NCBI GenBank assembly: GCA_023384575.1
Contig: JAHDVP010000049.1
Span: 5,112-37,379 of the forward strand
Length of the DNA: 32,268 nt
DNA from: Acidobacteriota bacterium
GTDB taxonomy: Bacteria > Acidobacteriota > Vicinamibacteria > Vicinamibacterales > JAFNAJ01
Direction of reading: 5' to 3'
The translations under genes and the position numbers were made by a program. Shown in pieces: positions 15,171-22,956 of the stretch. Position 1 is the first letter of the stretch; the number at the start of each line of letters is the position of its first letter. The notes under the pieces are model-generated. The model was not told where the DNA came from. It made no database searches and worked only from the letters and a program-made list of their open reading frames with translations.

Positions 15171-15201
15171 GGAGAGCAAGACCCGGCAGGCGAGTGGGCG
15201 C

Positions 15202-15207
15202 AGTATA
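15202..15207 (-). promoter_or_regulatory. Possible -10 of the nucleotidyltransferase gene
   Basis: TATACT on the minus strand, 31 bases before the ATG at 15170. No convincing -35 is visible 16-18 bases upstream. Confidence 0.3.
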
Positions 15208-15220
15208 CCACCGGGAGTCC

Positions 15221-15244
15221 GGGCTCTTGTCGCCACAAGCGCCC
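15221..15244 (-). terminator. Hairpin after the GT39 gene
   Basis: GGGC-T-CTTGT, loop CGCC, ACAAG-C-GCCC. A 5-bp and a 4-bp stem are separated by one mismatch, 12 bases beyond the GT39 stop. There is no T-run, so it may attenuate or stabilise rather than end transcription before the nucleotidyltransferase gene. Confidence 0.4.
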
Positions 15245-15256
15245 AGCCGCCGGGGG

Positions 15257-16864
15257 TCAGCGGGCCGTCGGCGCCCGAGTGGATGTGCCCTCGACGGAAA
15301 CGATCGTGAGCAGCGGTCCGGGCTCGTGACGAACCGATGAGACACTCCGGGAATCGACGTCCGAGGCGAGGCGTCGAGCATCGTCGCGAAGGGCCGGCAC
15401 GAACCCGGCGTCGTGGCTGGTGACGACGAGCACCTCGGCGGCGCGGCCCTCCTCGATCCAGGTCAGAGCGGCGTCGGTCACCGACTCCACCGCGTCCATC
15501 CTCGCCCGACTCGACAGGTCGACCCGGATTACGAGGAAGAGTCGGGCGTCGCCGGCGCTCGTGCGGAGGAGACTGGTCAGGTCGTCGCCGGCCCGAGGTC
15601 CGCGGCTGAGCGGCACGCCGTGGAGCGGAACCGTTCCGCGCCTCGAGAGATTGGCGGCGACGCCGTGCACGGCGTAGTTCGGCACGACGACGACGACGTC
15701 ACCGGGGCGCCAGGATGCATCGACGACGCGCGCGACTTGCGGCCATGGCTCGATCGGCTGCGAGGCGAACACGGCGGTCCACGAGACGCTTCCGAGCATC
15801 GCCAGGCCGACGGCGGAAGCCCAGCCTAGTCTTCGGAGCGCCGGTCGTCGCAGCGAGGCGATCTGCAGCGAGGCGGCTCCGGCGAGAAGGGGGAGGAGCA
15901 GCAGCAGCGACCGCGGCACCAGGAACGGCCGCATGACGACGCTGACGAGGGCGAGGCCGGCGGCAACCGCTGCCGCCGCGCCGACCCAGGCGAGGGCGGC
16001 TCGTGAACGGCCCGATGCGGCCGACACCAGTAGGCCTGCGAGCAGGACACCGTGGGCAGCCACGAACGCGAATGGCGCATCGGCGAGATCGGCGGCTGGA
16101 TCCGCCCAGTAGGAGCCGATTTGCGCGGCCAGCCGGGCCGCAAGGGGCGGAGTGACCGGTGGCATCCACCACTCGTTCTCCGCAGGCCAGGAATAGAGCC
16201 ATCGCGCGATCAGCACAACGGCCGGCGCGGCCAGACCAATCGCCATGGCGCCAGTCACGGGCCGGGCCGTCAGTGAGCGCCACGTGCCAGACGCCACGAC
16301 GATGAACACCGCGACGGCGGGCACGAGGAGCAGACCCGTGAAGTGCAGCAGCCCGCTGGCGAGGAGGCCGCCAGCGAGCACGACGCGCCAGCGGCGGTCG
16401 TCGGGTGCGTCACGCAATCGAACGACGGCGACGAGGACGAGGGCCTGCGCCGCGAGCAGCCACGCGTAGGGCCGGAGTTCCTGCGCGTATCGGAGCAGCA
16501 TCGGGTGCGCCCCCATCAGCGTGACGGCGAGCCGGCCGGCGGTGGGGCGGACCCTCTCGAGTGCGACGGCGACCAGGACGAGGGCGGTGACGGCCGGCAG
16601 TATCGAGAAGAGGCGCAGCCACCACTCCGCCTCGCTGGCCAGGGCCCACGCTCGAAGGGCCAGGAAGTACGAGGGAGGCGAGTGTTCCGTCGCCAGCGCG
16701 CGCAGCGCGTCGTGGAGCGAGGAGGGGACCACGACCCGCAGGGTGAGCGCCTCGTCGAGCCAGTAGCCCTTCTCGAGTCCGAGCAGGCGCAGCATGGCGG
16801 CGGCGGCGAGGATGCCGGCCAGTGCGACGGACGCTCGTGGGAGGTGGCGTGGGACTGTCGGCAT
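15257..16864 (-). CDS. Membrane glycosyltransferase, GT39/ArnT-like
   Basis: Polytopic inner-membrane protein of 535 residues resembling GT-C-fold (GT39/GT83) transferases, which use polyprenyl-phosphate sugars on the outer face of the membrane. After the first membrane segment the canonical acidic loop motif YWLDEALT (Asp37, Glu38) appears, followed by TEHSPPSYFLAL, LRYAQELRPYAWLL and many Leu/Val/Ala-rich helices. The last ~150 residues are a soluble, probably periplasmic domain. No Shine-Dalgarno is evident before ATG 16864. It is co-directional with the nucleotidyltransferase gene downstream (86-base gap) and separated from the TonB receptor gene upstream by a hairpin. Sugar and acceptor are unknown. 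Confidence 0.88.
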   Translation of the reverse strand: MPTVPRHLPRASVALAGILAAAAMLRLLGLEKGYWLDEALTLRVVVPSSLHDALRALATEHSPPSYFLALRAWALASEAEWWLRLFSILPAVTALVLVAVALERVRPTAGRLAVTLMGAHPMLLRYAQELRPYAWLLAAQALVLVAVVRLRDAPDDRRWRVVLAGGLLASGLLHFTGLLLVPAVAVFIVVASGTWRSLTARPVTGAMAIGLAAPAVVLIARWLYSWPAENEWWMPPVTPPLAARLAAQIGSYWADPAADLADAPFAFVAAHGVLLAGLLVSAASGRSRAALAWVGAAAAVAAGLALVSVVMRPFLVPRSLLLLLPLLAGAASLQIASLRRPALRRLGWASAVGLAMLGSVSWTAVFASQPIEPWPQVARVVDASWRPGDVVVVVPNYAVHGVAANLSRRGTVPLHGVPLSRGPRAGDDLTSLLRTSAGDARLFLVIRVDLSSRARMDAVESVTDAALTWIEEGRAAEVLVVTSHDAGFVPALRDDARRLASDVDSRSVSSVRHEPGPLLTIVSVEGTSTRAPTAR

Positions 16865-16923
16865 GACGCGCGGTGTCGGCAGCCTCTGCGAACGACCGGC
16901 TCCGCATCACGAGCGTACACGAC

Positions 16924-16961
16924 GCGACCCGGAAGACCGGATGGACGGTCTCCCGGGTCGC
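16924..16961 (-). terminator. Strong hairpin after the TonB receptor gene
   Basis: GCGACCCGG pairs with CCGGGTCGC (9 bp); after one mismatch AGACCG pairs with CGGTCT (6 bp), with loop GATGGA. It lies 18 bases beyond the receptor's stop on the minus strand, before the GT39 gene. No T-run follows. It is probably a terminator or 3'-end structure separating the two genes. Confidence 0.55.
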
Positions 16962-16979
16962 CTCGTCACGCGCGTGCGC

Positions 16980-19900
16980 TCAGAACTGGTACTTGATCCC
17001 GAGCTGGACGATCCGGCCATCCTCGGCGCTCAGGATCCGGCCGAAGGTCGCCGCTCCGATGTTGTTCACCGGTTGGTCGAAGCGGGCCTGGTTGAACAGG
17101 TTGAAGATCTCCAACCGCAACTGGACGCGGTGCCGGCCCGCGAAATCGAAGTGCTTGAAGAGCGACATGTCGGTGCGCTGGAACCCGGGCCCCCGGACGC
17201 CGTTGCGCTTCTGGTTGCTCGGATTCTCGGGCCCGGTCTGCGCGAGCACCGTGCGCCGGGCGAAGCAACTGGTGTTGAACCACTGGTCCGTCGTCTTGGG
17301 CCCGTCGTTCGGGTCGCAGGTGACGTTGGGCCGGTTCGTCATGAACCTGATGTCAAGGACGGGATCGAAGACGGTGAGCGGAAAACCGGTCTGTGCCTGG
17401 TAGATGCCGTTCAGCTGCCAACCGCCGAGCAGGTAGCGGAGAGCCGCCGCCTGGTCGTCGAGTTGCGGCAGTTCGTACCCGAAGCTGAAGACGAACCGGT
17501 GCCGCGCGTCGAAGAGCGCATCGCCCTTCTCGGCGGCAAGCGCGGCGTCGATGCTCGCCTGATCGCCCTGGACGACCGGTGTGGGCGGACGGCTTTCCCC
17601 GCCGATGTTGAGGCCCGAGACGTGGTCGACGGCGTGGCTGAGGGTATACGACGCGAGGAAGTTGACACCCCGTGTCGGCAGCATGCGCACGCTCGTCTGC
17701 AGCGAGTCGTACCAGGACCGGGCCTCGGAGAACGTCGGGCGGACCAGCGAGAAGGCGGGCATGATGCGTGCGCCACGAGTGGTCTGGCCCGTGGTGTACA
17801 CGCCAGGATTCACTTCCATGAAGATCGGAAGCTTGTAGCCGCGCGATCCGACGTAAGCGACCTCGGCGCCGACGCGGGTGGTCACCTGGTGCTGCACGCC
17901 GACGTTGAAGTGGAAGGCATACGGCGTGTTGTAGTCGTCGCCCCACCCGATGATCGTGAGCGCCGGCGGGAACGGGTTCGGCGGGCCGGCCACGGCCGCG
18001 AGCGGATCCGCGATGGTGATCGGCGTCGGCGCGTTCAGCTCGACGAGCGGCGTGAACGGCGGCGCGAGGACGCCGCTCTGGAACAGGTCGCCCTGGCCGG
18101 GGACCCCGTCGAAGAAAACGCCGAAGCCGGAGCGCACGCTCGTGCGCCCGTTACCCCTCGGGTCCCAGGCCATCGAGACGCGCGGCGCGAGGTTGTTCTT
18201 GTCGGTCTTGATCACGCCCCGGGGCACCCCGGGGTCGCCCGGGTACACGAGACCGGTCGGCGCGTTCGGGAACACCTGCGACTGCACGCCCGTGCGGAAG
18301 CTGACGATGGTGTCGGCCTTCTCGACGTACGGGCGGGTCAATTCCCACCGCAGGCCCAGGTTCAGGGTCAGCCGCGAGTTGACGCGGAACTCGTCCTGCG
18401 CGTAGAGCGCGTAGGCCCACCCCTGGCCGTCCTGGATGGCCTGCTGCGTCGTCGCACGCACCTGCGCGGGCAGGCCGAGCAGGAAATCGGCGGCCGAGTT
18501 GCCGCTGCGGGCGCCGCTGAAGGTGAGGTCGCCGTTGGGGCGGTTGATGAAGGCAATCTTCATCGCCTCCCGGCGCAGATCGAAACCGAACTTCATGGAA
18601 TGCCGACCGGTGATCCAGGTGAGGTCGTTGGCGAACTGGAACGTGTTGTTGGCTCGCTCGACGAACGGCTGCTGCGGGTCACCCAGAGTGGCGAAGCCAG
18701 AGATCACGATGGAGGCAAGGCCCGTCGCGAGAGGGTTCGTGTTGGCCAGGCCAATACCGTAATCCGCGTTGCTGAGGCCACTCGTCACCGCGGGATTGGC
18801 GTCGATCTTGTTGATCGACGCACGCATCTGGTTGATCGCGTTCGACGTCATCACGAAGGTGTGCGACACCATGAAGTCCTGCAGCGTCGCGAGCGAGAGC
18901 TGATCCACGGGCTGCACGGTGCGCGGCGTGAAGCGCTCGCTCTCGCTGCGGATGTACCGGCCGAGAATCGTCTGGTTGTCCGTGAGCCGGTAGTCGAGCC
19001 GGATCCCGAACTGGTCGCGGTTGTCCTCGATGGTCGGGGAGACCGTGTAGGTGTTCGTGCCGGTGTTCGGCAGCGGCATGAAGTCCTGGAGCAGCTTCTG
19101 GGACGCCGGGTTGATCCGGTTCGTCGGAATCGCGTTTCCCGGGAACGGCAGCCCCGTGAGCGGATCGCGAATCGTCGACGGGAAGACGCCGTTGCGCTGC
19201 GCCTGCGAGAGCACCGTGAGCGTTTGCGTGCTGCCGCTCTGGTTCCGGAACCCCTCGTAGTAGCCGAACCCGAACAGCTTGTCGCGCACGAGCGGGCCGC
19301 CGAGGCTGCCGCCGAACTGGTTCTGCTTCAGCTTGGGCTTGGGCTGAGTGGAGGGGGCGAAGAAATTGCGTGCCTGCAGGGCGTCGTCGCGATTGAACTC
19401 CCAGAGCGCGCCCGACCAGATGTTGCTGCCCGACTTCGTCACGACGTTGACCACCGAGCCGGCGCTGCGCCCGTACTCCGCGGTGTACGAGTGGGTCAGG
19501 ATCTTGAACTCCTGGATGGCGTCGGGTGGCGGCCGCAGGACGAAGCCCGTGTTGAACGTGTCGTTGTTCGACGCGCCGTCGAGCAGGAAGTTGTTCGACT
19601 GGTTGCGCATCCCGTTCACGTTGAACCCGCCGGTCACGTTGCCGAACCCACCAGGCGTCGCGTCGCCGGTCTGCCCGCCGAGCGCCGTGGGCGGCGCCAG
19701 CACCCCCGGAATCAGCGTCCCGAGCTGCGTGAAATTGCGCCCGTTGAGCGGCAGGTCGACGACCTTCTGCTCGTCGATGACGATGCCCATCGTCGCGTTG
19801 GTCGTCTCGACGAGGGGCGTCTCGGCCGACACGGTCACCGTTTCGGCGAGCTGCCCGACGAGCAACTGCAGGTCGATGCGCGCGGTGCTGTCGACCGAGA

Positions 19901-20192
19901 CGACGACGCCTTCGCGCACGGTGGTGCGGAAGCCTTCGAGCGTCGCACGCAGCTGGTAGCGGCCCGGTGGCATCAGCGGGGCGGTGAAGAAGCCATCGCT
20001 GCCGGTGACGACCACGCGGGTCTGGCCCGTGGCCTCACTGGCGATCTCGACGGTCACGCCCGGCAGGACGCTCCCCGACTCGTCGGTCACGAGCCCGGTG
20101 ATCGAGCCGGTGGCCTGGGCCGCCGCCGGCGCAGGCTGGAGGAGGAACAGGCCGGTCGCGAAGAGCATGGAAAGGAGCAGCCATCGCTTCAC
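16980..20192 (-). CDS. Oar-like TonB-dependent receptor with carboxypeptidase-regulatory domain
   Basis: Outer-membrane receptor of 1070 residues. It starts with a signal peptide (LLLSMLFATGLFLLQPAPAAAQA), then a CarboxypepD_reg-like beta-sandwich (~28-110; GSITGLVTDESGSVLPGVTV ... LRATLEGF). A plug region follows, with LPLNGRNFTQLGTLIPG and GFNVNGMRNQSNNFLLDGASNN, then a long beta-barrel ending in the outer-membrane signature GIKYQF. This architecture is typical of the very numerous Acidobacteriota Oar-like receptors, which probably import large or poorly soluble nutrients. GTG 20192 is chosen because AGGAGA lies seven or eight bases upstream and the signal peptide starts directly; the frame runs on upstream without meaning. 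A near-consensus promoter precedes it. Ligand unknown. Confidence 0.95.
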   Translation of the reverse strand: MKRWLLLSMLFATGLFLLQPAPAAAQATGSITGLVTDESGSVLPGVTVEIASEATGQTRVVVTGSDGFFTAPLMPPGRYQLRATLEGFRTTVREGVVVSVDSTARIDLQLLVGQLAETVTVSAETPLVETTNATMGIVIDEQKVVDLPLNGRNFTQLGTLIPGVLAPPTALGGQTGDATPGGFGNVTGGFNVNGMRNQSNNFLLDGASNNDTFNTGFVLRPPPDAIQEFKILTHSYTAEYGRSAGSVVNVVTKSGSNIWSGALWEFNRDDALQARNFFAPSTQPKPKLKQNQFGGSLGGPLVRDKLFGFGYYEGFRNQSGSTQTLTVLSQAQRNGVFPSTIRDPLTGLPFPGNAIPTNRINPASQKLLQDFMPLPNTGTNTYTVSPTIEDNRDQFGIRLDYRLTDNQTILGRYIRSESERFTPRTVQPVDQLSLATLQDFMVSHTFVMTSNAINQMRASINKIDANPAVTSGLSNADYGIGLANTNPLATGLASIVISGFATLGDPQQPFVERANNTFQFANDLTWITGRHSMKFGFDLRREAMKIAFINRPNGDLTFSGARSGNSAADFLLGLPAQVRATTQQAIQDGQGWAYALYAQDEFRVNSRLTLNLGLRWELTRPYVEKADTIVSFRTGVQSQVFPNAPTGLVYPGDPGVPRGVIKTDKNNLAPRVSMAWDPRGNGRTSVRSGFGVFFDGVPGQGDLFQSGVLAPPFTPLVELNAPTPITIADPLAAVAGPPNPFPPALTIIGWGDDYNTPYAFHFNVGVQHQVTTRVGAEVAYVGSRGYKLPIFMEVNPGVYTTGQTTRGARIMPAFSLVRPTFSEARSWYDSLQTSVRMLPTRGVNFLASYTLSHAVDHVSGLNIGGESRPPTPVVQGDQASIDAALAAEKGDALFDARHRFVFSFGYELPQLDDQAAALRYLLGGWQLNGIYQAQTGFPLTVFDPVLDIRFMTNRPNVTCDPNDGPKTTDQWFNTSCFARRTVLAQTGPENPSNQKRNGVRGPGFQRTDMSLFKHFDFAGRHRVQLRLEIFNLFNQARFDQPVNNIGAATFGRILSAEDGRIVQLGIKYQF

Positions 20193-20258
20193 AGAACACT
20201 CTCCTGCGCTGGGCCGGCACCGCCGACCGCTGTGGCCTACTGAGGGATTGCGGGTGCC

Positions 20259-20288
20259 ATTAGAGCCGGGACGGCCGGGCTTTGTCAA
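20259..20288 (-). promoter_or_regulatory. Near-consensus promoter of the TonB receptor gene
   Basis: Minus strand: TTGACA (20283-20288), 18-base spacer, TCTAAT (20259-20264). Eleven of twelve hexamer positions match the sigma70 consensus. The leader to GTG 20192 is about 60 bases. Confidence 0.65.
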
Positions 20289-20346
20289 TCGTCCGAAGAA
20301 AGTGCCGAATCGCTCCCTCACGAACTTGCGCGTAAGCTGGAGGACC

Positions 20347-20517
20347 ATGCGAATCTGGCTCAGTCTGATCGCCATCGGACTCGGCGCCGGCGTCGGCGGC
20401 ACCGTGCTCGTCTCGGGCCGTTTCGACGTGTGGTCGCTGGCAATTGCGATCTTCCTGATCGCCGGTGGGCTGCGACTCTGGCACCGCCGTCGAATCGACG
20501 ATGGACCCGGCGCCTGA
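20347..20517 (+). CDS. Small two-helix membrane protein
   Basis: Protein of 56 residues, not recognised. It is two hydrophobic segments, IWLSLIAIGLGAGVGGTVLV and VWSLAIAIFLIAGGLRLW, joined by a short SGRFD turn, with an Arg-rich tail (HRRRIDDGPGA) likely to stay in the cytoplasm. GGAGG lies just before ATG 20347, which supports real translation. It is divergent from the TonB receptor gene (154 bases between starts) and upstream of the charged 75-residue protein. It could be a small inner-membrane accessory protein; no function can be assigned. Confidence 0.65.
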   Translation: MRIWLSLIAIGLGAGVGGTVLVSGRFDVWSLAIAIFLIAGGLRLWHRRRIDDGPGA

Positions 20518-20548
20518 TCGGCTGTCGGGCGTCGGGCCGCCGGGGGCG

Positions 20549-20569
20549 GTACACGACAAGGTGTACAAT
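20549..20569 (+). promoter_or_regulatory. Dyad overlapping a -10 hexamer
   Basis: GTACAC-N6-GTGTAC (20549-20566) is a perfect 6-bp inverted repeat. Its right arm overlaps TACAAT (20564-20569), a good -10 hexamer for the gene starting at 20642. No recognisable -35 precedes it. The layout suits either a repressor site or a promoter dependent on a bound factor. Confidence 0.45.
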
Positions 20570-20641
20570 GCAGGGAGGTGGATGGTCCGCATCCCCCTGC
20601 CGGTTGCCCGGCCGCGCGAACGCCCTTCAGGAGGGAGCATA

Positions 20642-20869
20642 TTGGCGAACCGTCCAAAGGTCTCGATGCAGAAGCGTGCGCGAGAGCGTGCCCGCCAGGA
20701 GCGACAGCAGGAGAAGCTCCAGCGTCGTGAGGAAGCCAAGGTGCGCCGGGCGACGCTGGCGTCGCGCGGCGGCGGCGAGGATCCCGACCTCGCCGGCATC
20801 GTCCCCGGTCCGCAGCCCGTCCCCTGGGCCGACGAGGTCGAGGAAGCGGCCGACGAAGAGTCGAGCTGA
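20642..20869 (+). CDS. Small highly charged protein, TTG start
   Basis: Protein of 75 residues, not assigned. The start is TTG 20642, with a strong AGGAGGGAG (20629-20637) at ideal distance. The N-terminal half is extremely basic and helical (KRARERARQERQQEKLQRRE), suggesting nucleic-acid or ribosome contact. After a Gly-rich turn the C-terminal half is acidic, with DPDLAGIVPGPQPVPW then ADEVEEAADEE. The defined PGPQP segment between opposite charges looks like a conserved feature rather than random coding. No signal peptide or membrane segment is present. Transcription probably starts at the TACAAT near 20564. RNA binding is a guess from composition only. Confidence 0.65.
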   Translation: MANRPKVSMQKRARERARQERQQEKLQRREEAKVRRATLASRGGGEDPDLAGIVPGPQPVPWADEVEEAADEESS

Positions 20870-21142
20870 CGCCCGCTACCGCGGGGTTCCGGCTGTCGGC
20901 AGGACGCGGTGACGTGTCCCGCTGATGTCCGACGACCCGCCCGGCGTGGCGCGCCGCCCCGTTTTCCGCGTTCAGGACCGTTGACCACTTCCAGCGCTCG
21001 GCAACGAGGCCGCCGGCGAGTTCCGGCGCCCACGTGCGTGGTGAGATCCGCGCGGCGGCAGGCGGCGGACCGCTGATACGTCCGTCGACCGTCAGGCGGG
21101 CCGAAACGAGAACGAACGGCCTGTCGGACCGCGGACGCAGGA
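20870..21142. other. Intergenic stretch with a protein-like but startless minus frame
   Basis: No complete gene is seen. On the minus strand, from about 21120 to 20930, one frame reads plausibly (RPFVLVSARLTVDGRISGP, later ERWKWSTVLNAENG), with mostly G/C third bases. It has no start codon or Shine-Dalgarno near RPF and runs on into clearly non-coding sequence. It may be a remnant of an old gene or mere GC-rich readthrough. No RNA gene or terminator is evident. Confidence 0.25.
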
Positions 21143-21844
21143 TCAGACGCCGAGGTGCGTGGCCAGCTCGGTCAGCGAGGCGACGACGATGTCGGGCGTG
21201 ACGGGCTCGCCCGGCGGCGGCGTGGCGCCCCACCCGGCCTCTCCCCGGCGGCGGTCGACCCAGGCCGTCCGGAACCCGAGCGCTTTGGCGGGCACGTGAT
21301 CGTGAAACAGGCTCTGGGCGACGTGCAGCGTGGTCTCCACGTCGCAGCCCAGATCGGCGAGCCGCCGACGCGTGGCGGCGAACATCCGGATGTCGGGCTT
21401 GTAGGCCCCCACCTCCTCGGCCGTGACGACGGCGTCGAAGTCGATGCCGAGTTGGGGAGCGCTCGCTTCGAGCGCGCGCCGATCGACGTTCGAGACGAGC
21501 ACGAGGCGGAATCGTGTCGCCAGGCGGCCGAGGGCCTCCGCGGTGTCCGGAAACGCGGGCCAGCGTCCGACCGACGCCGCGAAGCGCCGGGCCGCGTCGG
21601 CGTGCTCGGGCAGCGCGAGCCGGCGCGCGAGCGCGCCGTGCACGCGCTCCAAGAGGTCAGAGTAGGGCAGACGGGGGTGGGCCTGCTGCACCGCCGGTTC
21701 GACCTCGGCAAACGCGGCCAGCAGCCGTGACGGCGCCGCGTCGCCTCCCTGCGCCGCCACCCAGGGGACGAGCGCCTCGAGCAGGCCGGTCTCCCAGTCG
21801 ATCAAGGTCCCGTAGCAGTCGAAGGTGAGGGCGCGGAACGGCAT
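21143..21844 (-). CDS. HAD-family hydrolase, haloacid dehalogenase type II-like
   Basis: HAD-superfamily hydrolase of 233 residues, resembling the (S)-2-haloacid dehalogenase-like group. Motif I is FDCYGTLID, with the nucleophilic Asp. A helical cap follows; motif II is LVLVSNVD, motif III Lys is in VGAYKPD, and the last motif lies around HVAQSLFHDHVPAKALG. All catalytic positions are present, so it should be active. The substrate could be a phosphorylated metabolite or a 2-haloacid and cannot be told apart here. ATG 21844 gives the usual short N-terminus before motif I; the frame is open to 21877. A TATGCT hexamer lies 12 bases upstream, and no Shine-Dalgarno is clear. Confidence 0.9.
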   Translation of the reverse strand: MPFRALTFDCYGTLIDWETGLLEALVPWVAAQGGDAAPSRLLAAFAEVEPAVQQAHPRLPYSDLLERVHGALARRLALPEHADAARRFAASVGRWPAFPDTAEALGRLATRFRLVLVSNVDRRALEASAPQLGIDFDAVVTAEEVGAYKPDIRMFAATRRRLADLGCDVETTLHVAQSLFHDHVPAKALGFRTAWVDRRRGEAGWGATPPPGEPVTPDIVVASLTELATHLGV

Positions 21845-21968
21845 GCCGGTGCGGCCAGCATACCCCACCTGCCCCAAGGCACGGAGACCCTCCGGGCCGG
21901 CAGCCCGCCGGTGAGGGCGGACTGCCGGAGAACGGGCCGGACGAGCGTCGTGGCCGGGACGACCGGGG

Positions 21969-22154
21969 TCAGGCGTAGTAGTTCACGTGCTGCCCGCGGT
22001 CGCCGGATGCGGTCGCCTGTTCGACCAGGCGGACGAGTCGTGCGGCCTCCTCGCGCTGGCGTTTGAGCGCCTTCGAGAGGACGCTCACGACGACCTCCGA
22101 CTGCGTCGTGGCGGCGAGCGCGCCGGCCGATGGAGCGATCGCAGAGGTCGCCAT
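21969..22154 (-). CDS. Small YjfB-like putative motility protein
   Basis: Protein of 61 residues. The core TQSEVVVSVLSKALKRQREE and LVRLVEQA resembles the YjfB-type small proteins called putative motility proteins, about 60 residues long and one or two helices. Their biochemical function is unknown. ATG 22154 gives the family-like length; a TTG nine codons upstream is an alternative. The ribosome-binding site is weak. The gene is divergent from the response regulator gene (118-base gap). No flagellar or chemotaxis gene is in the window. Family call is by eye and moderate. Confidence 0.6.
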   Translation of the reverse strand: MATSAIAPSAGALAATTQSEVVVSVLSKALKRQREEAARLVRLVEQATASGDRGQHVNYYA

Positions 22155-22272
22155 ACCGACCCAATCGGCCGCCACGCGCAAATCTTGAACGCGATTCTGA
22201 CGACGATGTCAGGCGAAGTTCAGGTCGGGTCGGACCAGGCTCGGGATATGCTGGCCGCGGAGCCGATCCGGA

Positions 22273-22956
22273 GTGCGCATCCTGATTGTCGAAGACGACT
22301 CGAAGGTGGCACGGGCCCTGCTTCAAGGCCTCTCCGCCGAGGGCTACGAGGTGCGGGTGGCGTCGAGTGGCGAGGAAGGGTTCTTCCTGGCGGCGCGCGA
22401 GACTTTCGATCTGGTCCTGCTCGACGTGATGCTGCCCGGGCGCGATGGCTTCGAGGTCCTCGCGACCCTTCGCCAGCGGCAGATCGTCACGCCGGTGCTC
22501 ATGCTCACGGCGCGCGATGCCGTCGAGGATCGCGTGGCAGGCCTCGACGCGGGGGCAGACGACTACCTCGTCAAGCCGTTCGCCTTCCCCGAGCTGCTGG
22601 CGCGTGTTCGCGCGCTGGTGCGTCGCGGCCGCCCCGAGCATGCCCTGCGGTTCAAGGTGGCCGACCTCGAGCTCGACGTGGTGACGCGGACGGCGACGCG
22701 TGGGGGGCGGCCGCTCGACCTGACGGCCCGGGAGTTCCAGCTGCTGGAGTATCTGATGCGGCACCAGGGGCAGCTCGTGTCGCGCGAGATGCTGGCGGGC
22801 GACGTCTGGAAGGAGCCCAACCGGGGCACGCCGCTCGACAACGTGATCGACGTGCACATCGCGCGCGTGAGGAAGAAGGTCGATCCCGCGTCTTCGGCGC
22901 GGCTCATCCACACGGTGCGCGGCGTCGGGTTCGTACTACGGGAAGGCGAGCCGTGA
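22273..22956 (+). CDS. OmpR/PhoB-family response regulator
   Basis: Two-component regulator of 227 residues. The receiver domain (~1-115) has the acidic pair in MRILIVEDD, phospho-acceptor Asp51 in LVLLDVMLPG, Thr in MLTARDA and Lys in DDYLVKPF. The C-terminal winged-helix DNA-binding domain (~128-225) has DLTAREFQLLEYLMRHQGQLVSRE and a terminal VRGVGFVLRE. The start is GTG 22273; GGAG lies close upstream. Its stop overlaps the kinase start as GTGA, so the two are co-translated. Position directly before the decaheme cytochrome and porin genes suggests control of that electron conduit. Such regulators bind direct repeats; a repeat pair lies at 24384-24414. Confidence 0.95.
   Translation: MRILIVEDDSKVARALLQGLSAEGYEVRVASSGEEGFFLAARETFDLVLLDVMLPGRDGFEVLATLRQRQIVTPVLMLTARDAVEDRVAGLDAGADDYLVKPFAFPELLARVRALVRRGRPEHALRFKVADLELDVVTRTATRGGRPLDLTAREFQLLEYLMRHQGQLVSREMLAGDVWKEPNRGTPLDNVIDVHIARVRKKVDPASSARLIHTVRGVGFVLREGEP

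Noticed and set aside
16794-20243. Plus-strand frame of 1149 codons opposite the TonB receptor
   Set aside because: Antisense shadow. The minus-strand receptor has a signal peptide, regulatory domain, plug and barrel end, and the plus frame has only biased Arg/Val/Gly composition.
20193-21233. Upstream extension of the TonB receptor frame
   Set aside because: The extension has no signal or domain sense. GTG 20192 has a Shine-Dalgarno, a signal peptide directly after it and a promoter just upstream.
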